Shown here piece after piece: positions 1 through 8,961 of a stretch of 64,000 nucleotides of DNA. The position numbers and the translations under genes were made by a program. The stretch comes from Chthonobacter albigriseus (GTDB lineage Bacteria; Pseudomonadota; Alphaproteobacteria; Rhizobiales; Pleomorphomonadaceae): positions 1-64,000 of the forward strand of contig NZ_JACDIT010000009.1 in the NCBI RefSeq assembly GCF_013839445.1, in the 5' to 3' direction. Position 1 is the first letter of the stretch, and each line of letters begins with the position of its first letter. The notes beneath the pieces were generated by a model. The model was given only the letters and a program-made list of their open reading frames with translations, was not told where the DNA came from and made no database searches.

Positions 1-446
1 GAACAGCCGGCCCAGCGAAAAGAACGCCCAAATTCAACAGAATTCAGGGAGAGGATCAGACCGCCAGGCAATCCTTCCGGACCACCCCGTCGACCCCGGA
101 CCAACACCCCCGTATCCGAAGACGCCAATCCCGCCGGCACCACGTCACCGCAGCGCCGCCGTCGATGGAGCGGGTTATAGGCCTATCCCCGTGGGGTGTC
201 AAGCACGCCCGAACGGTGCCTCGGAACCCTGGTGGATAAGCTCTTTCCGAGCCGAAAAACCGCGGAGACTCGGGCTTTTCTGGCCCCGTGGCTGTATCGC
301 CCCGGGGATCGAGAGCCCAGAAAACACCAAAGCCGCCAAACATTTTTTTGACCAATCGATTTAAATCGAGACCCCACCCTGCGTGTGGCCGGGTCGCTCC
401 GGGGGTGCTCCGGCAGAGGGGGTTGACCTCGCGCGCCCGGCTGGGG
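1..446. other. Left-edge region without a recognised gene
   Basis: No convincing coding sequence is seen here. A forward frame open from base 1 to a stop at 178-180 reads as a Pro/Arg-rich string and lacks protein character. The segment from about 330 to 380 is locally A/T-rich and holds a perfect 14-bp palindrome (356-369), so promoter or operator sequence for the downstream nuclease genes is plausible. Confidence 0.4.
356..369. promoter_or_regulatory. 14-bp perfect palindrome, possible operator
   Basis: TCGATTTAAATCGA is a perfect inverted repeat in an otherwise G+C-rich region, about 80 bases before the preferred start of the phosphoesterase gene. It follows a run of seven T residues and a TTGACC that could serve as a -35 element. 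The binding protein is unknown, so an operator role is inference from symmetry and position only. Confidence 0.3.
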
Positions 447-1724
447 ATGGTGGCGCTCTGTTCTCCTCCTGTTCGGCAAAGCGGCCCGCCCTTGTCCCTC
501 CGTTTCCTGCACACCGCGGATCTCCACCTCGGCAGCCCGCTGAAGGGCCTCGGCGCGCGAAACCCCGAACTCGCCGATCTCTTCGCGCGCGCATCGCGGC
601 GCGCTTTCGATGCCCTCATCGACACGGCCATCGCCGAGAAGGTCGCCTTCGTGGTGATCGCCGGCGACGTCTACGACCAGGACTGGACCGACTACGCCAT
701 CGGGCAGACCTTCCTGCGCGGCATCACCCGCCTGACGCGCGCCGGCATCCGCACGGTCGTCATCCGCGGCAACCACGACGCCGAGCACGTGATCACCCGC
801 AGCCTGGTCCTTCCCGAGGGCATCACCTGGCTCGGCGCGGACAAGCCGGAAACCGTCGACTTCGCCGATATCGGCGTCGCCGTCCACGGCATGAGCTTCA
901 AGACCCGCTCGGTCACCGAGAATATGGTGCCGCGCTACCCCTCCGCGGTCGCCGGCCGCTTCAACATCGGCCTCCTCCACACCTCCCTCGACGGCCGTCC
1001 CGACCATACCGGCTACGCGCCTTGCGCCATCGCCGACCTCGCCCACCGCGGCTACGGCTACTGGGCGCTCGGCCACATCCACGCCCGCGAGGTCGTCCAC
1101 CGCGCCGACCCGACCGTGGTCTACGCCGGCAATATCCAGGGCCGGCACGCCCGCGAGACGGGCGCCAAATCCGCCACCCTGGTGACGGTCGAGGGCGACC
1201 GCGTCGTGGAGTTGGAAACCCGCGCCGTGGACGCGGCTCGCTGGGCGGCCGCGGACCTGGACGCGTCGGGGCTGGAGACCCGCGAGGATCTCGCCGCGCG
1301 CGCCCGCCTTCTCCTGGAGGACGTCGCTTCGAAGGCCGAGGGCCGTCCCGTCGCCGTCCGCCTCCGTCTCGTCGGCCAGACCCGTCTCCACCAGGCGCTC
1401 GCCGCCGATCGGGACCGCCTCGTCGCCGACCTGGAACTCGCCGCCGCCGGCGTTTCCGAAACCCTCGCGCTCGAGCGCGTCACAACCGCCACCGCGCCGC
1501 TCCGTGCCGAGGGGCCGGCCGCGCCGGCGCTCGACGACATCGACGAGGCCTTCGCCGCAGCCCTCGCCGACCCGGCGCTCGCCGCCACCCTGGAAGCGGA
1601 CTTCGCCCTGCTTCGGACCAAGCTGCCGGCCGGCGTGCAGGAGCGGCTGGAGCAAGAACCGGCCGACGCGCTGCTGGCCGCCGCCCGGGCACTGCTGGAA
1701 GGCCGCCTCGGCGAGACCGCCTGA
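447..1724 (+). CDS. SbcD/YhaO-like metallophosphoesterase (DNA repair exonuclease family)
   Basis: This is a calcineurin-like metallophosphoesterase of the SbcD/Mre11/YhaO type, a predicted Mn-dependent nuclease subunit. The five phosphoesterase motifs are visible: DLH (residues 25-27), GDVYD (73-77), GNHD (108-111), a histidine in LLHTS, and GHIH near residue 213. The ATG at 447 gives 425 residues. A TTG at 492, just before the conserved SLRFLHTAD, would give 410 and cannot be excluded; the longer frame from 288 adds a non-conserved leader. The stop overlaps the start of the large ATPase gene as TGATG, so the two are translationally coupled and presumably form an SbcCD-like complex. The cellular role is inferred. 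Confidence 0.88.
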   Translation: MVALCSPPVRQSGPPLSLRFLHTADLHLGSPLKGLGARNPELADLFARASRRAFDALIDTAIAEKVAFVVIAGDVYDQDWTDYAIGQTFLRGITRLTRAGIRTVVIRGNHDAEHVITRSLVLPEGITWLGADKPETVDFADIGVAVHGMSFKTRSVTENMVPRYPSAVAGRFNIGLLHTSLDGRPDHTGYAPCAIADLAHRGYGYWALGHIHAREVVHRADPTVVYAGNIQGRHARETGAKSATLVTVEGDRVVELETRAVDAARWAAADLDASGLETREDLAARARLLLEDVASKAEGRPVAVRLRLVGQTRLHQALAADRDRLVADLELAAAGVSETLALERVTTATAPLRAEGPAAPALDDIDEAFAAALADPALAATLEADFALLRTKLPAGVQERLEQEPADALLAAARALLEGRLGETA

Positions 1725-4700
1725 TGCGCATCCTTCGCCTCCACCTCGACCGCTACGGCGCCTTCACCGACCGCCACCTGGAATTCGATCCGGCCGCGCC
1801 GCTGACGGTCGTGCACGGCCCCAACGAGGCGGGCAAATCCACCGCGCTTGCCGCTCTCGCCGATGCCCTCTTCGGCATCGAGGCGCGCAGCCGCTACGAC
1901 TTCCTGCACGACTACGGCTCGATGCGCATCGGCGCGGTTCTGCGCGCGGCCGACGGCCGGGAACTCGCCTTCCGCCGGCGCAAGGGTCTGAAGGCGACGC
2001 TGCTCGACGAAACCGACCAGCCGATCGCCGACGACAGCCTGGCGCCCTACCTCGGCCGCGTCGACCGCGCGCTCTTCACCGAAGCCTTCGCCCTGGATCA
2101 GGACCGGCTGCGCGCCGGCGGCCGCGCGCTGAAGGCGGGCGAGGGCTCGCTCGGCGAAGCGCTGCTCGCCGCTGCCCCGGGGCTCGGGCGGCTGGTGGAA
2201 CTGCGGCGGAGCACCGCCGACGCCGCATCCGCCCTGTTCGACCCCGGCCGCCGCGGCAAGGCGATCAACGCCGCCGCGCAGCGCTGGGACGAGGCCCGCC
2301 GACGCGTCCGGGACCTGTCGTTGACCGCCGCGGCTGTGGAGAAGGCGCGCGCCGCCCGCGACGATGCCGCGGCCGAGGTCGCCAGGCTCGACGCGGAGCG
2401 CAGGAACGCCCGCGTGGAGAAGGAGCGGCTCTCCCGCCTCGAGGCCGCCTTGCCCGCGATCCTCCGCCTCGACAGCCTCGGCGAAGCGCTCGCCGCGCTC
2501 GCCGATGCGCCCCGCCTGCCCGCCGGTTTCGCCGAAGCCATCGCCGCCTTCGATCGCGCGATCGCAGCCGAGGAGACGGCGCTTGCCCTGCTCGCCCGCC
2601 AGCGCGACGACCGGCTGGCCGGGCTCGCTGCCCTGCAGCCGCGCGCAGACATCCTCGCCGAAGCGGACGCCATCGACCGCCTCGCCGCCGACCGTCGCAC
2701 CCGCGAGGCCGCGGACCGGGAGCGCGCCGATGCGGAAGCGGCGATCCGCCAAGCCGAGGCCGCGCTCGCCGACCGCGCGGCGGAACTCGGCATCGACCCG
2801 GCCGACCTGCTCGCCCGCCGCCCCACCGCGGCGGAACTGGCCGCGCTGAAGGGTCTTGCCCGCACCGGCCGCGACCACGCCGCGCGCCGCACCGCACTAC
2901 AGGATGGCCGCGACGCCGCCGCCGACCGGCTTGCCCGTACCGGCGAGAGCCCCGCCGTCGGCCTGCTCGACCCTGCCCCGCTGAAGGCGACGCTGGACGC
3001 CCTGTCTGCACTGGAGACCGCGCTGCGGACGCTGGCCCAGCGCGACGGCGCCGCCGTGCAGGCGCGCGTCCGTCTGGACGGCGCGTTGGCGCAGGTCGGG
3101 CTGGCGGGACCCGACGATCTCCGCCGCCGCCGCTTACCCATACGGGACGCTATCGACCGCGCCGAGACGGACGACCGGGACGCCTGGCAGCGACTGGACC
3201 TCGCGGTCCGCCGGCTCGCAGAAACGACGGCGCGCCGGGAGGACGCGGAGGCTGCCCTCGCCGGCACCGCGGACGCGCAGGCGCCGGTCTCCGACGACGC
3301 CCTCTCCGAGGCGCGCGAGCGCCGGTCAGGTGCCTGGGCGCGCACCCGCGCCATTCTCTTCGGGGAGGTGGACGCGTCGCCGTCCACCCGTCTGGACACC
3401 GCCCGCGACCTGGAACGGTCGACCGACGAGGCCGATGCGATCGCCGATCGCAGGCTTCAGGCAGCGGACCGGCTGGCGCTGCTCGCCCGCCGCCGGGCCG
3501 AGGCCGATGCGGCCGAAGTCGCTCACGCGTCCGCCGCCGGCGAGCACGCGGCAGCGCTCCGCGAGAGCGAGGAGGCGACGGCGCGCTGGACCGCCGTTCT
3601 GGCGGATCACGGCCTGCCGCCGATGAGCCCAAACGAGACCCGCACCGCGCTGGAACGACACGCCGAAGCCCTCGCCCGGCTCGACCAGTGGGAGTCGGCC
3701 GCCACTGACGCCGGCGTTGCGAAGGCCGACGCCGATCGGCTCGCCGCCACCCTGGCCGCCCTGTGTGCCGAGGTCGGCGTGCGCGCCGACCCCGCCGACC
3801 CCATCGGAACGCTGGCGCGGGCGCGGGCCGCCGTCCAGGAAGCCGACGCCGCCTTCCAGGCCGAGAAGGATCGACGCCGCGCGCAGGCGGATGCGGAATG
3901 GGCCCTTCGCGAGGCGGACGCCGCGCTGGCTGCGCTCGCCACCGCGGCGGACGGCTGGCGGGCGGACTGGCGCATCGCGGTTGCCGCCGTCGGCCTTGGT
4001 GCGGATGCCGCGATCGAGGCTGCCGAGGCTGCGCTCGGGATCTGGGCCGAGGTTCCGGAGATCGCACGCAGCCGCGAGGCCGCCCGGGCGCGACGGGACG
4101 CGATCGCCGCCCGCGCGGCGGAATTCGACCGCGAAGCGGCTCGACTGGGCGCTCTGATCGCTCCCCTCCCGGAGGACATCCGGACCGCCGACGTCGCCCA
4201 TCGCCTGGCCGAGCGCCTCACCGAGGCCCGCGCGCTGCGCGACCGTCGCGCCGCGGAGGACGCCAACCTCGCCGCCGTCGAGGAGGAGATCGGCCGCCGC
4301 GAGGCCCTGCTTCACGCCGCCCGCGCCGATCGGCTCCGCGCATGCGCGGCCGCCGGACTCCCGCCGGATGCCGATCTTGTCCATGCGGTCGCGCAGTCAG
4401 CGGAAGCCGCCGACCTTTCCCGGCGCATGGATGACACCCGCGCCGGGCTGATCGCCGCCGCCCGCAGGCCGGAGGCTGACCTTCGCGCGGAACTCGCCGG
4501 CGTCGACCCGGACGCGCTGGCAGCCGACGCCGACGCTGTCGAGGAACGCTTGGAAACGCTCGACCGCGACCATGCCGCCGCGGTCGCCGTCTTCGCCACT
4601 GCGCGCGACGCCTACGAGCGCCTGATCGCCGAGGAAGGCGCCGAAACCGCCGGACAGGAGGCGGAGAACGCCATGTCGGCGGTGCTGCGCATCGCCGAGG

Positions 4701-5176
4701 ATTGGCGCCTGCTGCAGGCTGCCAACCGGCTGGCCGGGGCTGTTGTGGAGGAGTTCCGCCGCCGCCACCAGAGCCCCGTGCTGGGGCATGCGACCAGCCT
4801 GTTTGCGACGCTCACGGAAGGCCGTTATCCCGCGCTCGCCGCTGACTATGACGACGAGGGCCGCGCCCGCCTGGTCGTGGTGCGCGAGGACGGTCGGCGG
4901 CTGGATCCGGACGCCTTGTCGGAAGGCACGCAGGACCAGCTCTACCTGGCCCTCCGTCTTGCAACCCTCGCCGACCACGCCACGCGCGCCGAGCCCTTGC
5001 CCTTCGTCGGCGACGACCTCTTCGTCACCTTCGACGAGGCGCGCACCCGAGCGGGCCTCACAGCCCTCGCCGACTTCGGCGAGACCACCCAGGCCATCCT
5101 CTTCACCCACCACGAGCACGTCGCCGCGATCGCGGGCGAAGCGCTCGGCGCGCGGGCGTCCGTGATCCGGCTCTGA
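1724..5176 (+). CDS. SbcC/YhaN-like AAA ATPase, coiled-coil
   Basis: A 1150-residue SMC/Rad50-type ATPase, partner of the phosphoesterase encoded just upstream. The N-terminus has the typical RILRLHLDRYGAF start and a Walker A GPNEAGKST (residues 32-40). The C-terminus carries the ABC-type signature LSEGTQDQL from residue 1065 and a Walker B-like VGDDLFVTFDE at 1095-1105, then a histidine-rich LFTHHEH. About 900 Ala/Arg/Asp/Glu-rich residues between them look like long coiled-coil arms. The GDDLF form of Walker B is typical of the YhaN subgroup rather than classical SbcC. Likely role: DNA end processing; the substrate is unknown. Confidence 0.88.
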   Translation: MRILRLHLDRYGAFTDRHLEFDPAAPLTVVHGPNEAGKSTALAALADALFGIEARSRYDFLHDYGSMRIGAVLRAADGRELAFRRRKGLKATLLDETDQPIADDSLAPYLGRVDRALFTEAFALDQDRLRAGGRALKAGEGSLGEALLAAAPGLGRLVELRRSTADAASALFDPGRRGKAINAAAQRWDEARRRVRDLSLTAAAVEKARAARDDAAAEVARLDAERRNARVEKERLSRLEAALPAILRLDSLGEALAALADAPRLPAGFAEAIAAFDRAIAAEETALALLARQRDDRLAGLAALQPRADILAEADAIDRLAADRRTREAADRERADAEAAIRQAEAALADRAAELGIDPADLLARRPTAAELAALKGLARTGRDHAARRTALQDGRDAAADRLARTGESPAVGLLDPAPLKATLDALSALETALRTLAQRDGAAVQARVRLDGALAQVGLAGPDDLRRRRLPIRDAIDRAETDDRDAWQRLDLAVRRLAETTARREDAEAALAGTADAQAPVSDDALSEARERRSGAWARTRAILFGEVDASPSTRLDTARDLERSTDEADAIADRRLQAADRLALLARRRAEADAAEVAHASAAGEHAAALRESEEATARWTAVLADHGLPPMSPNETRTALERHAEALARLDQWESAATDAGVAKADADRLAATLAALCAEVGVRADPADPIGTLARARAAVQEADAAFQAEKDRRRAQADAEWALREADAALAALATAADGWRADWRIAVAAVGLGADAAIEAAEAALGIWAEVPEIARSREAARARRDAIAARAAEFDREAARLGALIAPLPEDIRTADVAHRLAERLTEARALRDRRAAEDANLAAVEEEIGRREALLHAARADRLRACAAAGLPPDADLVHAVAQSAEAADLSRRMDDTRAGLIAAARRPEADLRAELAGVDPDALAADADAVEERLETLDRDHAAAVAVFATARDAYERLIAEEGAETAGQEAENAMSAVLRIAEDWRLLQAANRLAGAVVEEFRRRHQSPVLGHATSLFATLTEGRYPALAADYDDEGRARLVVVREDGRRLDPDALSEGTQDQLYLALRLATLADHATRAEPLPFVGDDLFVTFDEARTRAGLTALADFGETTQAILFTHHEHVAAIAGEALGARASVIRL

Positions 5177-5179
5177 CGA

Positions 5180-5602
5180 TCAGCCCTCGTCGGGCACGTC
5201 GTAGGGGATGTCGGCCGGGAAACGCGGCAGGTCGTCCGCGATATGCAGCCAGCTGACGCGCGCGCCGTCCCAACCGTGCACGGTGGGCCGGATCCGCTCG
5301 GGATCGTCCAGCGTCCCCACCGTCACGCCCACCGACTTGCCCGCCGGATCGGTCATGTAGAGCTGGGCGCCGCAGCGCGGGCAGAAGTGGCGCGTCGCAC
5401 GCTCGGAGGAGCGGTAGCCCGCCGCCTCGCCAGCCGTCACCCGGAAGTCGGCCGGCGTCACCTGGATCCACGCGGTCACCGTTCCGCCGCCGGCCTTCCG
5501 GCACATCACGCAATGGCAGTAGTCGACGAACGGATCCTCGCAGCGGACTTCGTAGCGGACGTGCCCGCAGAGGCAGCCGCCGGACAGGACAGGGACGCTC
5601 AT
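5180..5602 (-). CDS. GFA/CENP-V family zinc-binding protein
   Basis: A 140-residue member of the GFA (glutathione-dependent formaldehyde-activating enzyme, Gfa-like) fold family. Cysteine motifs match the zinc sites: CLC at residues 10-12, CHCVMC at 29-34 and CPRC at 74-77. Family members are annotated as formaldehyde-activating enzymes, but most are uncharacterised and the name should not be read as proof of activity. It is convergent with the large ATPase gene, stop to stop with three bases between. The ATG start is supported by homology-like features from residue 7 onward. Confidence 0.85.
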   Translation of the reverse strand: MSVPVLSGGCLCGHVRYEVRCEDPFVDYCHCVMCRKAGGGTVTAWIQVTPADFRVTAGEAAGYRSSERATRHFCPRCGAQLYMTDPAGKSVGVTVGTLDDPERIRPTVHGWDGARVSWLHIADDLPRFPADIPYDVPDEG

Positions 5603-5642
5603 GGCGCGATCCTCGGGTTGACGTGTCGGTCGGGCGTCGCCG

Positions 5643-6065
5643 TCAGTGCTCGTCGGCCGGCGCCTGGCGTTGCCGCTTGGTGGTGGAGCGCTTGGCCTTC
5701 GTCTCCAGCCGGCGCCGCTTGCTGGCCTTGGTTGGCTTGGTGGCGATCCGAGGCTTGGGCGGCACGGCCGCTTCCTTCAGGATCTCCACCAGCCGCTCCA
5801 GCGCGTCGGCGCGGTTGCGCTCCTGGGTGCGGAAGCGCTGGGCGTTGATCACGATCGCGCCCTCCCGCGTCAGGCGGCGCCCCGCGATCCGCGAGGCCCG
5901 CACCTTCACCTCCCACGGCACACCGTTGGCGTTGTAGAGGTCGTAGCGCAGCGACACCGCGGTCGCGACCTTGTTGACGTTCTGCCCGCCCGGGCCGGAG
6001 GCTTGCACGAAGCTCTCCGAAAGGTCGCGCTCGTCGATGAAGATGTGCTCGGTCACCGGGATCAT
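5643..6065 (-). CDS. arfB: Alternative ribosome-rescue factor ArfB (YaeJ)
   Basis: A 140-residue peptidyl-tRNA hydrolase of the release-factor domain family, which rescues ribosomes stalled on mRNAs lacking a stop codon. The catalytic GGQ is at residues 26-28 in the context SGPGGQNVNK. The protein ends in a highly basic tail (KRRRLETKAKR and following), which in ArfB inserts in the empty mRNA channel. The codon-recognition domains of RF1/RF2 are absent and the length fits the family. It lies 40 bases upstream of the GFA-family gene and could share its transcript. Confidence 0.95.
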   Translation of the reverse strand: MIPVTEHIFIDERDLSESFVQASGPGGQNVNKVATAVSLRYDLYNANGVPWEVKVRASRIAGRRLTREGAIVINAQRFRTQERNRADALERLVEILKEAAVPPKPRIATKPTKASKRRRLETKAKRSTTKRQRQAPADEH

Positions 6066-6201
6066 GCGCGGACACTACACGAGCCCTCCCCTTTTCCGGA
6101 AGTGACGCCCGGGGGTTTCGCCCATCCCGGCGACAGGATAGATCACCGGCAGGGGCAAGCCCCGGCCGCACGGAAATCATCCTCGGAGATCGCGACAGAA
6201 G

Positions 6202-7419
6202 ATGGCAGCAGCACGCGTAGCGATCGTCGGCGGCGGCCCTGCCGGCCTGATGGCGGCCGAGCGCCTGGCCGGGCGCGGCTTCGCCGTCGAGATCTTCGAG
6301 GGCATGCCGACGGTCGGGCGGAAGTTCCTGCTCGCCGGCAAATCGGGCCTCAACATCACCCATGCCGAGCCATACGAGCGCTTCCGCACACGCTTCGGCG
6401 CCGCCAACGCGGACCTTGCCGCGGCGCTGGACGCCTTCCCGCCCGAGGCGCTGATCGCCTGGGCGAACGGCCTCGGCGTGGAAACCTTCGCCGGCTCCTC
6501 CGGCCGCGTGTTCCCCAAGGCGATGAAGGCCTCGCCCCTGCTCCGCGCCTGGCTGCGCCGGCTCGCCGAGGCCGGCGTCACCATCCGCACCCGCCACCGC
6601 TGGACCGGGTTCGCCGAGGACGGCGCGCTGCGCTTCGAAACACCCGGCGGTCCACTGACGGCTCGCGCCGACGCGGTCGTCCTTGCGCTCGGCGGCGCGT
6701 CCTGGCCGCGTCTCGGCTCGGACGGCGGTTGGGTTCCGATCCTGGAAGCGGAGGGCGTCGCCGTCGCGCCGCTGCGGCCCGCAAACTGCGGCTTCGACGT
6801 CGACTGGTCGGCCCCCTTCGCGGATCGAAATGCCGGCGCGCCGGTCAAGTCCGTGACGATGACCGTGGACGGGCGTATCGCCCCAGGCGAGTTCGTGGTG
6901 ACGCGGACGGGCATCGAGGGCAGCCTCGTCTACGCGCACGCCGCGGCGCTCCGCGATGCGCTGGAAGCCGGTCGGCCGGCCCGGCTGACGCTCGACCTGG
7001 TGCCCAACCGGCTGCCCGAGCGCCTCGCCCGCGACCTCGCCCGTCCGCGCGGCAAGCAGTCCTTCTCCACCTTCCTGCGCAAGGCGACGGGCCTTGAGGG
7101 CGTCAAGGCCGCCCTCGTCCGCGAAACGCTCGACGAGGCGACCCGCGCCGATCCGGCGCGCCTCGCCGCGGCGCTGAAGGCGATCCGCCTCACGGTCATC
7201 CGGCCGCGCCCGATCGCCGAGGCGATCTCCTCGGCCGGCGGTGTCCGCTTCGACGCCCTCGGGCCTCATTTCGAAGTCAAGGCGCTCCCCGGCATCCATG
7301 TCGCCGGGGAGATGCTCGACTGGGAGGCGCCGACCGGCGGCTATCTCCTCACCGCCTGCATGGCGACCGGCCGCTGGGCCGCGGACGGCATCGCCGAAAG
7401 GCTCGGCACGGCGGGCTGA
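6202..7419 (+). CDS. TIGR03862/HI0933-type FAD-dependent oxidoreductase
   Basis: A 405-residue flavoprotein. The N-terminal dinucleotide-binding motif VAIVGGGPAGLMAAERL (about residues 6-22) binds FAD. The segment GRKFLLAGKSGLNITHAE is characteristic of the HI0933/BaiN-like family. The C-terminal GGVRFDAL and HVAGEMLDWEAPTGGYLLTA motifs complete the FAD site and match the TIGR03862 subgroup. The physiological substrate of this subgroup is not known. The gene is monocistronic, between arfB (divergent) and the Fae-like gene (convergent). Confidence 0.88.
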   Translation: MAAARVAIVGGGPAGLMAAERLAGRGFAVEIFEGMPTVGRKFLLAGKSGLNITHAEPYERFRTRFGAANADLAAALDAFPPEALIAWANGLGVETFAGSSGRVFPKAMKASPLLRAWLRRLAEAGVTIRTRHRWTGFAEDGALRFETPGGPLTARADAVVLALGGASWPRLGSDGGWVPILEAEGVAVAPLRPANCGFDVDWSAPFADRNAGAPVKSVTMTVDGRIAPGEFVVTRTGIEGSLVYAHAAALRDALEAGRPARLTLDLVPNRLPERLARDLARPRGKQSFSTFLRKATGLEGVKAALVRETLDEATRADPARLAAALKAIRLTVIRPRPIAEAISSAGGVRFDALGPHFEVKALPGIHVAGEMLDWEAPTGGYLLTACMATGRWAADGIAERLGTAG

Positions 7420-7439
7420 ACGCGCCGCCGCCGTCCGTC

Positions 7440-7979
7440 TCAGTAGTCGATCACACCGTCGAGCGCGTAGTGCTTCACGCTCTTGCGGTTGGCGATCAGC
7501 TCTTCCACACTCGGCTTCCCGGTCATAGCCCGGCGAATGGCCAGCTTGGTCGCCTCGTGGTTGGTCCGGTAGAGATCCTTCAGATCCAGGTTCGGATCTT
7601 CCGGGCAGCGCGGGTCCAGCCAGACCATGATGATCATGCAGATGTCGTCGATGTTCGCCTCGGGCAACGTGCCGTCGATCAGGCAATCGACGATCGCATC
7701 GCCGATCGCGCCCTGCACGACGCCGCCGAACAGGTTGGCATACTCGCCGTCGGGGATCGTCACCTTGGACGTCATCATCGTCAGCGGGCGGACGAGCTGG
7801 TTGCAGTCGCGCACCACGAACATCCGCGTGTGACCCGCCGACTGCCCCATCATGGACGCGAAGGCCTGGCCGACCGGCCCCTTCACCGAGCCGATCAGCA
7901 CCTCCGGCATGGCATCCGTCGCCTGTCCCTCGGCCGCGAAGACGGTCGCCTCGCCGCCCTTGAACCAGATGTCGCTCAT
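7440..7979 (-). CDS. Formaldehyde-activating enzyme (Fae)-like protein, catalytic His replaced
   Basis: A 179-residue protein with clear Fae-family features: the IGSVKGPVGQAF segment matching the IIGxRGSPxxTAF block of Fae, KVTI, MFGPAQ-like LFGGVVQGA, a DD motif, and the C-terminal NHEATKLAIRRAM. True Fae condenses formaldehyde with tetrahydromethanopterin. Here the conserved histidine of the AHIDLIIG block is replaced by Met24 (AMPEVLIG), so classical activity is doubtful. The start at 7979 is chosen because the upstream 18 codons resemble no family sequence. The gene lies 109 bases downstream of folD on the same strand, hinting at folate-linked C1 metabolism or a sensing or binding role. 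Confidence 0.8.
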   Translation of the reverse strand: MSDIWFKGGEATVFAAEGQATDAMPEVLIGSVKGPVGQAFASMMGQSAGHTRMFVVRDCNQLVRPLTMMTSKVTIPDGEYANLFGGVVQGAIGDAIVDCLIDGTLPEANIDDICMIIMVWLDPRCPEDPNLDLKDLYRTNHEATKLAIRRAMTGKPSVEELIANRKSVKHYALDGVIDY

Positions 7980-8088
7980 CGCTTGCTCCTGACGTGGTGT
8001 AAAAACGAAAATCGCCGGCGCGAGCATCAGCACCGCGGCCGGCGGAGATCAAGGTCCGTCGTCGTTATTGCACGGCTGTATATCTGCG

Positions 8089-8961
8089 TCAGCCCCCGAC
8101 GGAGCGGCGCGCCGAGTCCAGCGTGTTCAGCATCAGGCACGCGATGGTCATCGGCCCGACGCCGCGCGGCACCGGCGTGATCGCCCCGGCCACCTCGACC
8201 GCTTCGTCGAAGTCCACGTCGCCGACGATCTTGCCCTTGCCGTCCACCTCGATGCGGTTGATGCCCACGTCGATGACGATCGCGCCCGGCTTGATCCAGT
8301 CGCCCTTCACCATCTTCGGCCGGCCGACGGCGGCCACCAGCACATCCGCCGTGCGGCAGACGGCGGGCAGGTCCTTGGTCCGCGAATGAGCGATCGTCAC
8401 CGTCGCGTTGCGCGACAGCAGCAGCTGCGCCATCGGCTTGCCGACGATGTTGGAGCGGCCGATCACCACGGCGGTCTTGCCCGAGAGGTCGGGCAGGATC
8501 TTGTCGATCAGGATCTGCGAGCCGCGCGGGGTGCACGGCACGAAGCCGGGCAGGCCCACCGAAAGACGGCCGGCGTTGACCGGATGGAAGCCGTCCACGT
8601 CCTTGTCCGGATCGATCAGGCCGAGCACCTTGTCCGCATCGATCTGCTTGGGGAGCGGCAGCTGCACCAGAATGCCGTGCACCGCCGGATCGGCGTTGAG
8701 CCGGCGGACCAGCGCAAGCACCTCCTCCTCGCCGGTGGAGGCGGGCAGCTTGAACTCCAGGCTCTTCAGCCCGCATTCGGCCGTCGCCTTCAGCTTGTTG
8801 CGCACATAGACCGCGCTGGCCGGATCCTCGCCCACGAGCACCACCGCCAGACCCGGAACCACGCCGTGCGACGCCTTGAGGGCGGCGGCGTCCGCGGCGA
8901 TCTTCTCACGGAGCTCGGCGGCGACGGCAAACCCGTCGATGATCTCGGCACTCATGGTCAC
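8089..8961 (-). CDS. folD: Methylenetetrahydrofolate dehydrogenase/cyclohydrolase FolD
   Basis: A bifunctional enzyme interconverting 5,10-methylene-, methenyl- and 10-formyl-tetrahydrofolate with NADP. Its 290 residues match the family. The catalytic YVRNK (Y52, K56), the LPLPKQID and [11 protein letters not shown] motifs, and the nucleotide-binding [14 protein letters not shown] segment are all present. It is first of two genes on its strand, followed by the Fae-like gene, so both probably share a promoter within the A/T-richer segment upstream. Confidence 0.96.
   Translation of the reverse strand: MTMSAEIIDGFAVAAELREKIAADAAALKASHGVVPGLAVVLVGEDPASAVYVRNKLKATAECGLKSLEFKLPASTGEEEVLALVRRLNADPAVHGILVQLPLPKQIDADKVLGLIDPDKDVDGFHPVNAGRLSVGLPGFVPCTPRGSQILIDKILPDLSGKTAVVIGRSNIVGKPMAQLLLSRNATVTIAHSRTKDLPAVCRTADVLVAAVGRPKMVKGDWIKPGAIVIDVGINRIEVDGKGKIVGDVDFDEAVEVAGAITPVPRGVGPMTIACLMLNTLDSARRSVGG

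Noticed and set aside
1-180. Open forward frame at the left edge, possible 3' end of a gene
   Set aside because: The translation is a Pro/Arg/Thr-rich string without hydrophobic core or motif, as expected for a non-coding frame in G+C-rich DNA.
447-5176. SbcCD-like pair as an anti-phage defence system
   Set aside because: Both proteins have the ordinary repair nuclease/ATPase architecture and no toxin, effector or mobile context is nearby.
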